Origin: Cyclaneusma minus
Taxonomy: Eukaryota > Ascomycota > Leotiomycetes > Marthamycetales > Marthamycetaceae
Assembly (NCBI GenBank): GCA_037179335.1
Contig: JAKZHN010000004.1
Coordinates: forward strand, 682,001 to 746,000
Direction of reading: 5' to 3'
DNA length: 64,000 nt
Shown in pieces: positions 34,150-45,547 of this stretch. The translations under genes and the position numbers were made by a program. Position 1 is the stretch's first letter, and every line of letters starts with the position of its first letter. The notes under the pieces are model-generated. The model made no database searches and had not been told where the DNA came from. It worked only from the letters and a program-made list of their open reading frames with translations.

Positions 34150-36167
34150 TCATCGTTTCCCAACAGCACTAAACTGGTCATGACAATACTTCAAAGGCTC
34201 CAGAACCTTCAAAGACAATTCGTCTCTCCACTTCTCTGATTTCCCATTCGCTTCCCCACCCCCAGGCATATCATAATGCAAGCACCATGTTACAGCATCC
34301 GCATACTCCTGTCCTGCTTCTTCTACAACCTGCAAAGACCATTGCCGTGCCACAGCCATATCCAGAGCCATTTCCACGAAAGGATCTGGCGTTGAGTTGA
34401 GTTGGCCAAAAGTATACTTCTTTCTCTCTTCATGGGCTTCCAAGACGGTGCCGAAGCACAACTCAAGCAGCATGATACCAAGATTTGAGAGACTGCGGTC
34501 GTAAGCGTTCTCTGGAATGGGAGTGGACACAAAATCTCGAGATATGTACGGCTGGTCGACAAGAACCTTGGAATTGTCGGTGCTGTCACGGAGAAAGAGG
34601 ACATCTCGCTTGCTCCATTGCCTGGTGATCCATGGTGTGTGGTGGAGCTGCAAATGAGATGATGCGAGGGTAAGGGCTATAAAATAGCGTTGTCGCCGGC
34701 TCAGCTTGATTCCGGCCTCCCCTTTCAGCAGAGTTTCAAGTGTGACCGTGTTGTGGGCATCAGTCTGAGACTCAATTGGGTGAAGAGTGAAACTCCCTCT
34801 TTGGTCTCTGAAGCAGCTACGGTGCCGAAGATCCGAGCGATATGTTGCAATGGTATGGCAGAGGTTACTGACCACAGTTATACCAGGATCATTTGAGTGG
34901 GAGGTACGATTTGAAATGCTCGTATCTGGTATTGGTGATATTGGTGGGCTCATGTTGGGTTGGGTAAGTGGCGTTTTGCTAGAATTTTATTAACAAGAGT
35001 TGTTTTTCTGGCATCAATACTACTAACCTGGAGTGAGATTTATCATCACGGGCTTTGTCCCTCTTAAACTTTTTCAATATGGATTTTCGAAACGACGACT
35101 TTTTGGGCAAAGGTACTTGGGCCGTCAGGGTTGAAGTGGGAGCTGATGCTGGTATGATCTGCTTGTCTATCCTTGTCGTTGGGATTTCTGCCGCCGTTTC
35201 AAAGTTCACTACAGACTTTCTGAGCGGCTGACATTCGTCTTCTAGCATCTTGATACTTGTTTCTTGGCAAGACCAGGGCTTCTGGGTCCATGTTTGCTGG
35301 CCATATACAAACATAATTCGAAAATCCACTTTCTTTGTCGTCCGATGCTCCAGGAGAAGAATGGCTTGGTGAAACTTCTTGCAATCACATCTCCAGGACT
35401 GTGTCAAAATATTGTAAAGCCTGTCCGCTTGGATCCAGAACCCGCGGAGTTCCTTGCTGACGGCCGATCTCTTTTTTGTGCTGCGATCTTGTCTCAATTC
35501 CGCAATCTCGTCACTGGTGTTCAAAAGGCTACGCAACTGATTGATGTGTTTCGCCAGTTCCTGGAAAAACTTCTCTCGCTTTTGCTGGTTGAAGCTCATC
35601 CTAGATCGTTCTAGAAAAGACCCGACGGAGGTTTTGGGAAATTCGGGAGAAAGAGATGCCTGTTTGCTAAGATGATTAACGAGAGAACTATACCAGACAA
35701 AAGGCTCCAAATAAATGGCACGAAGCAAACCGTGTAGGATTAGGAAGACTTACATTCCGTTCAGAAACCATGTCGTGAAAGCCAGCCTTGTTGATACGGA
35801 GCTCATACTGCAACCCTTCCATCAGATCTTTGATGTGGCCAATGATCTCCAGATACAAGTCATAAGACTCCGGTAGTTTCAGTCGTAATATCTCTTCCAC
35901 TTCAGGGTTCTTCCATTCAGGGCCACCAGGCTTCGCGATGAGTTGTCGCATCAACTCCTCATCGGCGATCAAGGGTAGAAGAAACATCTGCAGATTTTGC
36001 ACAAATGTCAGTTTGTAGAACTTGAGATTCCGAATCCATGCCTTATATTCTGTTTCGATTTGCCAGAATGTTTCGAGAACTCCGGCGGCTTCGCGATAAT
36101 GCTCGAGTGCAGTGATTGCGAGGGGAAAAACTGCGAGAACGAGTCCTGCCACTTCAATCCCGCTCAT
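34150..36167 (-). CDS. DUF7580-type protein (kinase-like C-terminus)
   Basis: Three exons, 36167-35754, 35659-35028 and 34978-34150, join in frame to 624 aa. Intron 1 uses donor GTAAGT and acceptor AAACAG; the nearer TTAG acceptor at 35667 would break the frame. Intron 2 uses GTTAGT and CTAG. The N-terminus MSGIEVAGLVLAVFPLAITALEHY is typical of fungal DUF7580 proteins and resembles the hydrophobic start helix seen in HeLo-like and related N-terminal domains. A helical middle with basic KKSSFRKSILKKFKRDK leads into a C-terminal domain with LASSHLQLHHTPWI, a DVLFLRD segment and SNLGIMLLELCFGT, patterns like a degenerate protein kinase C-lobe. No intact catalytic loop is seen. The biochemical function of the family is unknown to me; such genes often occur near HET and NLR-like genes. 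Divergent from the zinc-finger/ankyrin gene. Confidence 0.8.
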
Positions 36168-36518
36168 ATTTGTGTTTGCGCTGGGGATATAGGGAGGAGG
36201 TTCGTAGTTTGGCTCGCGTGATATGAGTATTCAAACTACCTCGCTAACTATTGACAACGAAGACGACATCAACGGAGCAGCAAATGGTAAGTAAGATGGG
36301 CTTTGGCAGAGTTGATTCAGCTCCGCCTGCCGTTATTCCAACCATACCTACCTGTACGACCACCCATCATTAATCATCATGTAACCATCATGTAACCTCA
36401 TATTCAGCCGCATGAAGCAACTGGCATCTTCTCTTCCCCGCTCCATTTCGGCGCCGGGTTTTGATCTGATCTCTCTGATATCTCTGGAGTACCAAGACAG
36501 GCACGCAATCGTACTGTA
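36168..36518. promoter_or_regulatory. Bidirectional promoter, DUF7580 / zinc-finger-ankyrin genes
   Basis: Only 351 bp separate the two divergent start codons, so the two genes share one intergenic control region. There is a duplicated CATCATGTAACC element at about 36378-36396. No TATA box was recognised on either strand. Co-regulation of the pair is inferred from spacing alone. Confidence 0.5.
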
Positions 36519-38919
36519 ATGTCACTACATCCCAATACGGAGCCGTCTATCGGGGCATACTGCAAGTCTTGTGCCCTTCAATTCGATCAACTTGGTGTGC
36601 TGTTCGATGACGAAAAGCGACAGCTAGCCCACGGGATCACTTACTGGGAGGTTTGCGATAGCCATGGACAATTCAACGTCTGGGCCGGTAATATTGGAGC
36701 ACTTCAGTCCGCCCATTCCAAAAGCTCTTTGGACTACCGGTTACGCGAGGCTCCCACGGTTTTGGCGCAGGTATTATTTATTTTGGGGGACTTAGATGAG
36801 GCCTTGCAAGCTAGTATGTGGCTATTTCTTCTACTGTCTCGGTCTCGTCGTTAATGGAACTCAGCTATCGCTATTGCTTCTGGTGAGAGGCCAAATAGAG
36901 TTGGCTCTGCTACACACTCCGAAGTTGAAGACCCAGAGTCTCCCATCAGTCCAATCTCCGAAATCCGTGAACTTTTCCAGTCTCTCCGTGAGACAATCGC
37001 CATCTTGTTCAAATATTCCATTCTTATTCGGAATAGCAACTCCAGAGACTCATATTCCAAGGCACTTGCTGCATCGTCCAAGAGCCCCTTTATGGATCAA
37101 TTCGACATCGATCATGTGAGGAACAAATTCCCTATTTTGTGTAGCGATGAGAACACATGGCTCAGAAAGCGCCTCGGAATGGCCATCACTCAGAAGCGAA
37201 AGTATTTGCGCTATTGCAGAGAGCACCGGGAAAAGCTTTCGGGGGTTTCCGAGTCACGAAATATGAGTGAGTTAACGGTAGATTGGGGGACTCATGATGC
37301 TCGGACATTGGTCTCGGGAACATTAAGCACATTATCTCCCACTACTGCCAGCTCTATCATTCCTAGCAGACTTGAAAACCCAGCAAACCTGGAAAGGCTG
37401 GATGACCTGGATGAGGACGACAATCAATCACAAACATCTTATGCAACATCTGTTGGTGAGGACGATAGTCAGCATAGACTGGCTATCGTGCGTCTCGAGG
37501 AAGTCGCTGAAGCCGGGCAATCCTTCGAATGTCCTTATTGTTGGACGATTCAAATAATCAATAATCAACAAGCCTGGCGGTAAGTCATGATTTTCCCTGT
37601 TAATGTCATTCTATCAAAGACTCGACCCCTCGGGGTGGTTGTAAGATCTTAGGGCAGATGAACTGACCTTACCCCAGGAAACATGTAATGGGTGATCTTA
37701 AGCCTTATGTTTGTACATCTAAAGGGTGTGACATGAAGCTATTTTCAGACCGCCATACTTGGTTTGCCCACGAGCTTCAGAACCACTTAGTTGAATGGAA
37801 GTGCTGCTTTTGTTCCCATAGTACTTACCACACTCTGGAGAAATTTGACAGACACGTCCGCAAATTACACGCCGATAAATTCACTGATGATCAATTCTCG
37901 GCCCTCGCCAAACTATGCCAGAAGCCTCTCGATAGGATACCACCTGCTGCTTGTTCATTTTGTGATACTTGGGAGGGAAAGTTGAGACATTCGAATCAAC
38001 ACATATCTGCCGAGGAAGTGCTCGTCGTTTCCGTCCAGCAGTTTAGGCACCACGTTGGCCGTCATATGGAGCAACTGGCAATATTTGCTATTCCCAGAGG
38101 CTACAAAGAAGACGGCGACGGTGGCTCAAATGAAGCCGCACCCGGCAACGGCTCGGATGATTTCGCTGCTCAACGTCCCATCAGCCCCGACTACGAAGAC
38201 GAAGATGACCCAAGATTGCATGTTGCTGCTTTTGAAGGGTCGGAAGCGGAGGTAATACTGGCGCTGGCTAATAATGTTTCGAAAGAACCATCAGCGTCAG
38301 AGGGGATGAGCTCATACCTGAATATGGTGAGGGAAAGGGGTAGTACTTGGGGAAACGGTACGATCGATTGTCTTGATATCATTTCATCCTGTTCAAGGTT
38401 ACTAATATTGGAACAGTCCTATCCGCTGCCATCGCTGGCGGTCACATTGACACCGTTAAGCTATGCCTTCCACCACATGCAACGGGTCCAAAAGATCTTC
38501 CAGATAATTGGATCAATGAGCTTCTTCCTCAAAGCCCTAGTACCGGCTGGGGCCCTATTCACTGGGCTGCTTCGACTGGGCAGCGTAAAATAGTGGAGCT
38601 ACTTATAGAACATGGCATTTCAGTGCTGGACAAAGCACTGGACGGGTCTACCGCAGCAGATATAGCGGCGAGATGCGGCCATGATGAGATTCTACCACTA
38701 TTAACGGAGGCTCACCAATCGAACTCAGACACTCAAATTTCACGAACTGCCGGCCGAGAATCTCCGCAGTTATCAAAGAATACTCAACCTGGGTCAGTAT
38801 CTTCCACCGCTGTTTCGAGAGTCAATGGAAGAAAGAACGCCATCTCCGGTCCCTCGGTCCCTCAACCGCCTCCGAAAGAGAAGAGGCACCAGCCGCTGCC
38901 GTCGTGGTGGGTGTTCTAA
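36519..38919 (+). CDS. C2H2-type zinc-finger / ankyrin protein
   Basis: Exons 36519-36813, 36865-37579, 37678-38326 and 38398-38919 give 726 aa; each junction has good signals (for example branch AACTGACC before 37678) and frame is kept throughout. The N-terminal domain has the fungal phrase FNVWAGNIGALQSAHSKSSLDYRLR followed by ISEIRELFQSLRETIAIL and SILIRNSNSRD, found at the start of many fungal zinc-finger and NLR-like proteins. Cys/His clusters follow: ECPYCWTIQ..WRKHVMGDLKPYVC, C..LFSDRHTWFAHE..H, CCFCSH..FDRHVRKLH, CSFCDTW and a final HHVGRHMEQLAIFA. The C-terminal exon encodes ankyrin-like repeats (GPIHWAASTGQRKIVELLIEHG; DGSTAADIAARCGHDEI) and a basic Pro-rich tail. Likely a regulatory or recognition protein; the ligand is unknown. 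Confidence 0.85.
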
Positions 38920-39069
38920 CGAACTTGGAAAATGAGCATTTCATAAGATTAGCAGCCATCCCTATAAAATCATTCATGCATATGTATTTTTTGATTCATT
39001 AACGAGTTCGTAAAACGAACTTTATGTCGACGATTTCGTAAAATCACTTATAATTTGAAGTGAAAAGTG

Positions 39070-41155
39070 TCAAACAATAGTAGGATCTGCCTTTCTCCAC
39101 AAGCCAGATTGAAACCAAGCTGGGTCCATTGTAGCCACCCCTATTCTCTCATAATAGCCAGACAATTTATCGGGCTTGAGCACTAGCACGGGATCACTGT
39201 CATTGACATCCTTTTCCAGCACTTTCAGAACCAGTACTTCCTGCTTTTCTTCTGGGTCTGGCACCAAGTCTTTACAGTCGACAGGAAAGCACCCCATGGC
39301 CGTTCCTGTAATTGCATTGATCAAGTCGACAACCGTCATATCAAACTTACCGTGGGTCCCAGTGCATCTCTGCATAACACCATCTATCACTGTACCTCGT
39401 ACTTTCAGCTTGCCACTCTTCAGCCGACCATTAGGATCGAGTCCCTCCGGCTCCAGCACAAACTCGACATTTTCTAGCGCTCCATCATTCCTCTGCCCTA
39501 CCCCGTTGCCGCAGGCGATATAAGTTTCCAGCCGATCCGGAAGTTTCTTCCCAACGAACGTCTTGACCTCACCATTCAGGGCCAGCCAACTCCACGTCGG
39601 CGCAACATAGTCCTTCAGTCTGACAAGACCCTTGGGGCTGGAAGGGACCCAGAGTAAAATTTCTGCAATATTTCCTTCGAATATGTCGGCATAGTATTTT
39701 TGCTTGTATCTGCTCTCGAAAAAAGTCGCCATGCCGCTTAATGCTGGCATTTTATCTGTTGCATATGTGAGGTTGAGTTCCGAGTATGTCTCCACGTAGT
39801 TGAACCACTCTTCCATGAAATCCTCATCGCGATAGGACGTTACATTGAGTGGTGATAAGTATGGAACAGCACGTTCCACAGAAAGCCGCCCATAAACTTG
39901 GCAGTCCTGTCGTTTTCGAATCAGCAGGCGAAGAGATTTTGCAGGCAGATTCAGGGCTAGATAGAAAATGTCTTACCCATTGCACTTGGAAGGGGGCGAA
40001 TATTATCTTCCTTCTTGACAAGACTCTCTCTTGCATAACCCACCCGCGCGAGAATAGGTCCCAGGACGGCGACCAAGTCCGAGGCCAAGGTCGTATAGTC
40101 CACGTTCCTTTGACACTACCGTCCTCGAGCTTGAAATCCAACTCAATCTTTGGATGCTCAAGCCTCGTGTCCATTCCAAACATTCCCTCTGCAGGCCGCT
40201 CTTCGCCAGCTTGATAGAACTCATCGCGCAAAGCAGACGCAGCCATGATAGTGACGAAAGCTCTGTAATAGATGGTTCCCATGAGTTGACTATGCTTCTC
40301 CCAGTCCGTTGCATCATCTTGCACGATGCACAGACTGTCAATCCACAGATATCTAAGGCCTAGTTCCCAAGCGACTTTCACTGCATCCCTGAAGGTTGCC
40401 GGCAACTGTGACGGATCGATTCCCTCCTTTTTGAAGCTTTCCAAGTTCGCAGTGGTTGTCACGAAGTGTTTAGCCGGATCAGTTGGCCAGCGATGACTGA
40501 GGGCCACATATATTCCCTTATCTTCGCCTTCAACGCCGCTGAACTCAACCAGATGGATCCTCTCGCACTTCTCTCCGTGATCACCCAGGTCGAGGCAGCG
40601 AGGAGGGAAATGGGATACATCATTCACCCTACTTGGGTTTGCGACGCCATACCCCAATTGTGTTGTTCGGCACGCCGCGTGTTGTTCTACACACGTACGC
40701 AGCATTCCCCTCAGCATGTGGAAGCTCTCCCCACTGTCGGGCCTGACAACATGTCGTCCGCTAACAGCACTGGACCTTGCAGCCTCGCTCCACGCCTCAG
40801 CACAGGCAACAAGCCTATTATAAGTTCGGCCGCATTGGACGAGGACGTTGTGAAGCTGGGCACCGGGAGCAGAGCGGTCGAGGCGGGTGCTCACGTTGCC
40901 TATATAGATAGGCTCTGTGGGGTCCAGCTCTGATGCCTGGCTCCGTGGAGATTCATACAAGGCCTGAAGGATCAGGTGACAGAGAGAACATGAGGAGCTG
41001 GAAGCTTGCAGAGCTTTGAAATCACGGTGGTGTGGAAGGCATTGAGCTGGTAGTGCGGGCTGTTGCCAGTAAAAGTCGTAGATGCGCGGAAGCTTGAGGG
41101 GATTTATGGAGAGGCATGTTTCACCTCCTTGACTTGAAGTGAAGCCGATGATTGA
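39070..41155 (-). CDS. HET-domain (heterokaryon incompatibility) protein, 5' end unresolved
   Basis: The main exons are 41155(open)-39977 and 39906-39070, with a 70-nt intron (GTAAGA..ACAG) whose splicing creates the expected QVQWDCQV junction. HET motifs are clear: IYVALSHRWP; then LPATFRDAVKVAWELGLRYL, which runs into WIDSLCIVQDD; and FSRGWVMQERVLSRR. HET domains trigger non-self recognition and programmed cell death in hyphal fusion. The C-terminal 280 residues are variable, with APTWSWLALNG typical of the family. The frame stays open to a TGA at 41156-41158 and encodes family-like sequence (CLPHHRDFKAL, CSLCHLILQALYES), yet contains no ATG before that. The real start must lie in an upstream exon not found here, or it has been lost. 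Confidence 0.85.
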
Positions 41156-41584
41156 TCAGGTCTCTGTTTAGTGATGGATCAGTCTGAGTGTACAGTCCTG
41201 ATGCATCTTAAATTAGGTACCTATGGGCGCCTGGATTTGCAGGCGGCAAGCGGGCTTGGCGGGCTTGTGAGCCTCCTTCTCCCAAATTGCGAGCTTCCAG
41301 ACTGGCGAAAGCATCAACACGCCCCCGACCCCGCCCCGATATCAGCTCAGACACATCAGAGCGCTTCCTTGCACCCTCCTACCTCTGCCCTCATTTAAGC
41401 CAGCACCTCGAGAGCTTCCGCTGCCTTAGCGCTGTCGCAAAGAAATCCCCAGCTGCGACGCCGAGCTGTCGCCTTTGTCGTCATACCCACCCGACCACGA
41501 GATCCAGAGCAGCAGCACGACCGCTCCTAAACCACAACTCAGCCCTACCAACCCCGCGCCCTCAACACCAACAACACCGCCATA
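41156..41584. other. Promoter region between HET (minus) and PP2A (plus) genes
   Basis: This 429-bp gap separates divergent genes and could also contain a short first exon of the HET gene. The plus side is C-rich before the PP2A ATG. No TATA box was recognised. Confidence 0.45.
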
Positions 41585-42877
41585 ATGGACACAAACATGG
41601 AGGACGTAGGCAGGCTGCCCGAACCGACAAATCTGCCTCCCGTCACTGAGTCGGCCACCATCCCCACCTTGGACGGCTGGATCGAGAGCTTGATGGCTTG
41701 CAAGCAATTGGCTGAAGTTGACGTGCAGAGGCTGTGCGAAAAGGTATGCGCAGTCTATCTGAGGAGCTCCCCCAATGCCTAGCATTGGAGAGCGCATGTG
41801 CCAGAGTCTGATCTGATGTTGCGTGTACAGGCACGTGAGGTGTTGCAGGACGAATCGAATGTACAGCCAGTGGTAAGCTATGCCCCTGGAGCGCCCTGCC
41901 TGAGGGAATTGCTGAGAAGTTGGTGTAGAAATGTCCCGTTACTGTGTGCGGAGATATCCATGGTCAATTTCACGACTTGATGGAGCTGTTTAGGATTGGC
42001 GGTCCCAACCCGGATACCAATTACCTCTTCATGGGTAAGCCAGTCTGTCCCCATGCGCCTCTCTCATACTGACACAGCTTCAGGCGACTATGTCGACCGT
42101 GGATACTACTCAGTAGAGACCGTCACTCTCCTTGTGGCTCTCAAGATCCGCTACCCTAACCGCATCACCATCCTCCGTGGAAACCACGAGTCCCGTCAGA
42201 TCACCCAGGTCTACGGCTTCTACGACGAGTGCCTGCGCAAGTACGGCAACGCGAACGTCTGGAAGTACTTCACAGACTTGTTCGACTACCTCCCTCTTAC
42301 CGCTCTCATCGACAACCAAATCTTCTGCCTCCACGGAGGTCTCTCCCCCAGCATTGACACCCTCGACAACATCAGAGCCCTGGACCGCATACAGGAGGTG
42401 CCGCACGAGGGACCCATGTGCGATCTTCTCTGGTCCGACCCCGATGACAGATGCGGTTGGGGAATATCGCCCAGAGGTGCGGGATACACGTTTGGACAGG
42501 ATATCTCGGAGGCCTTCAACCACAACAATGGCTTGACTCTTGTGGCTCGCGCACATCAGTTGGTTATGGAGGGATACAACTGGTCGCAGGATAGGAACGT
42601 GGTTACCATTTTCTCAGGTATGTATCAGGTAGTCTTTTATGAAGTGGATGCCCTTGCTGACTGGTCACTAGCTCCCAACTATTGCTACAGATGTGGTAAC
42701 CAAGCTGCGATTATGGAGATCGACGAGCACCTCAAGTACACCTTGTAAGTGGCCAATCAATTCTGCCTGTCGCACGAACTCCATGTACTGACTGAAATTC
42801 ACAGCCTACAATTCGACCCCTGCCCAAGAGCCGGCGAACCGATGGTCTCTCGACGCACCCCTGACTATTTCCTCTAA
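41585..42877 (+). CDS. Protein phosphatase 2A catalytic subunit
   Basis: Six exons, 41585-41743, 41831-41872, 41929-42034, 42084-42617, 42672-42744 and 42805-42877, give 328 aa. All PPP-family metal and phosphate motifs are intact: GDIHGQ, GDYVDRG, GNHE, the LHGG loop and ARAH. The C-terminus RRTPDYFL is the PP2A hallmark: the final Leu is the carboxyl-methylation site and the Tyr two residues before it is a regulatory phosphorylation site. The enzyme dephosphorylates Ser/Thr in cytosol and nucleus together with A and B subunits and controls cell cycle and morphogenesis. The N-terminal extension of about 20 residues before LDGWIESLM is normal for fungi. The 42-nt second exon is short but in frame and needed for the sequence VQPVKCPVTVCGD. 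Confidence 0.97.
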
Positions 42878-43535
42878 GCACTATGTTGAAACAATCCGTC
42901 AGATACCCCAGCGCATGTCGAAATCCCGTACAAAGAGAAAATACCGAACGTCTCGCTGCAGCCCGGATATACATCGAACCCCATCGAACCAGTCTGGGTC
43001 ACGGGGCTGTGTAAGGTCAGAAAAGTTAATGGGAGACACGCGGTCTTTTCGCCCTGCTACCCAAGTCTCAAAAGCACGACTTCGAAAGAGGGCAAGGTAG
43101 AGCTACATAGACTCGCGCGTTACGAAATGAAATGTAATAACAGTACCATGGCTCTTGTGCATATGATAAGTGCGTGCCGCAGATGTCTAAAGAATAGACT
43201 GGATCGAAGTTCTATGAGTGGGAGCTGGGGCCACTAGCTACTCAAGACATAGACCACATGTCTTCGTACCCTCATCTGCACCTTCATATTGCCAATTCAT
43301 GATCATGTATCGGCTCAAATCCCACTCCTTTCTAGACCTTAAATACGTGGGGCGGATACGTTCAAAATCGCTTCACTGACGTCAGCCTGCCGCCAAGCAA
43401 AACTCTACTTTAGGCAACGTCAACAACAGAAACTTAAAAGGTAAACCAGCAGCCGGTTCTCGACTCAACCAGTATTCCAACAAATCGACAAAATAGGAAT
43501 ACAACCCAGAGAAATGAAATATTGATGGTCTATTA
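42878..43535. other. Intergenic, PP2A 3' region and next promoter
   Basis: 658 bp with no gene supported. A CCTTAAATACG box at 43340 followed by TGACGTCA at 43377 lies about 190 bp before the next start codon and may be its core promoter (TATA-like plus CRE-like palindrome). Confidence 0.45.
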
Positions 43536-45101
43536 ATGCAATCCATCCGTCTCTTCACCCGCAGGTCCCTCAACACCATCTCCAAGTTCCAGACTCTCAG
43601 TCTGCGTTTCCGTTCCACTCAAGCTCAAACAACCATGAGCCACCCCCTCCGCGTCCCACTCAAGACCTTCCTGGCCCACGCCAAGGCAACGCTGCAGAAT
43701 GGTCTCGAGTCGAAAAAGCCGTTGACTTTCGTCGTCGGCAACGAGTCGGCCGGTACATATTCTTTGCCATCTTTCTCGCAATTTTCACACCTAGCACGTG
43801 CAACCTAACAAGCAATAGATCTCGATTCCATCTGCTCCTCCATCTCCCTCGCCTACCACCTCAGCTACACCTTCCCTCTACGCCAAGCAATATGGCAAGG
43901 CACAGACTTAAACTCCCACATCACCTCCACCTCGGCCATCGTAATCCCGCTCCTCAACCTCCCAGCTGCTGATCTGAACTTGCGGCCCGAACTCAGTACG
44001 TTGCTTAAACCGCTAGATGTTGAGTTTCGGGACTTGACTACGCTGTCTGATTTGCTGCCTGATATTGGCGATGCTACGAGTTCTGAGGATGTGGAAAAGC
44101 TGGCTGGGAAATTGGCGAATAAATTGCCGATGGAGAAAATGAAGTGGTGGTTGGTGGATCATAATGTTCTTACTGGTGTGCTTGGGGCGAAGGAGACGGG
44201 GTATGGGAAGAGGGTGGTGGGGATTGTTGATCATCATGTTGATGAGGGGGTTGGTGTTACGCTGCCGGCGGAGGAGGGGGGAGCACAGAAAGTGGAGATT
44301 ATTGGAAAGTCGGGGAGCTGTGCGAGTTGGGTTGTGAAGCATTGTAGGGAGGCTTGGAATGCGGTGAGTTTGGGGAGAGGTGGGGAAGGGGGTGTGGATG
44401 TGCAGTTGGCGAGGTTGGCGCTGGCGCCTATTTTGGTTGATACGATCTGCTTGACGGCGGAGGATAAGGTTGAGGAGGTTGATAGGGAGGTGGTGGGGTT
44501 CTTGGAGGCGTTGGTTATGGGGAAGGAGCAGGAGGAGGGGAAGGGGTATGAGAGGGAGGCGTTTTGGAAGGAATTGAATGAGGCGAAGACGAATTTGGAG
44601 GGCATGACGATGAGGGATGTGTTGAGGAAGGATTATAAGGAGTGGAGTGAGCAGGGGAAAGATGGTGGCGAACTGAGGTTGGGGGTTGCGAGTTTGCCGC
44701 AGGGGTTGAGGTGGTGTATTGGGCATGTGGAAGAAGAGAGGGGAAAGGAGAAGGATGAGGAGAAGCTGGTGGAGCCGGTTAGAAAGTTCATGAGGGAGAG
44801 AAAGCTGGATGTTTGTGCGATTATGACGGCATTCCAGGATCATGAAGATCAGTTTAGGAGGGAGCTGTTTGTGGTGGCGCTGGATGAGACGAGTGGGAAC
44901 GGGAAGGCGAGTGAGGCCGTTTGGAGGTTTGCGACTAATGCGAAAGAGGAGCTGGAGTTGGAGAAGTGGGATGAGGGGAAGTTTGACTCGGATGATGGAG
45001 AGGATAAAGATGGCATCAGGATGTGTTGGGACCAGAGGAACTTGACGGCTAGTAGGAAGGTTGTGGGACCGCGTCTGAGAGATGCGATACGAGGAAACTG
45101 A
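43536..45101 (+). CDS. PPX1: DHH-family exopolyphosphatase (Ppx1-like)
   Basis: Exons 43536-43752 and 43819-45101 (66-nt intron, GTACAT..ATAG) give 499 aa. DHH phosphoesterase motifs are present: NESADLDSICSS (split by the intron), VDHN and DHHVDEG, which bind the two metal ions, followed by a DHHA2-type C-terminal domain (VCAIMTAFQDHEDQFRRELFVVAL). Yeast Ppx1 removes terminal phosphates from inorganic polyphosphate. The first 30 residues (MQSIRLFTRRSLNTI) look like a mitochondrial presequence. A second ATG at 43635 (MSHPLRVPLKTF) begins where cytosolic Ppx1 proteins start, so two isoforms are possible. After about 43980 the sense strand becomes strikingly purine/G-rich. Confidence 0.88.
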
Positions 45102-45547
45102 AGTGAAGGGGAGGCTTTCGTCACGTCCGGATTGCCAAAAAAGCTACATGATATCAAAAAAGTGGACTAAAGAAGCTGTCCTCAAGATTTGAATTGGCAT
45201 GCGGGAGAGGACGTCCTTTGCTCAGAGTCTCAGACAAATGATATCAGCTGCGCCCAATGAGTACATGTAGCTCTCGAGGTTACCCAAGAGCTACCAGTCT
45301 TCAAACACTGGGAGTAATAGTATGTCGAATGCTGTAAGATTAGAAGTTTAGAAGCCTCCTGTGTTAGCATGTAAGATATGTAAGGTATGGAAAGCGACTA
45401 TTAGCATATGTCAATTTGGTGGTGTCGAAGGCGGATATACTTTTGTCTCGGGCCGAACTGTTCTCCCGGCGCCGTCAAAGTCCGGGGACCTCGATTGAAC
45501 ATCGACTCCAGAACCGCGAGAACATTTTGCGACCAGCAACGTCCGCC
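45102..45547. other. Intergenic between exopolyphosphatase and TPR-like genes
   Basis: 446 bp; an open frame runs leftward from the next ATG to a TTG at 45416 but contains no earlier ATG, so it is taken as leader. No other feature was recognised. Confidence 0.45.

Noticed and set aside
45416..45547. Extension of the mitochondrial TPR-like protein to a TTG codon
   Set aside because: Non-ATG start; the ATG at 45548 gives a proper Arg-rich presequence.
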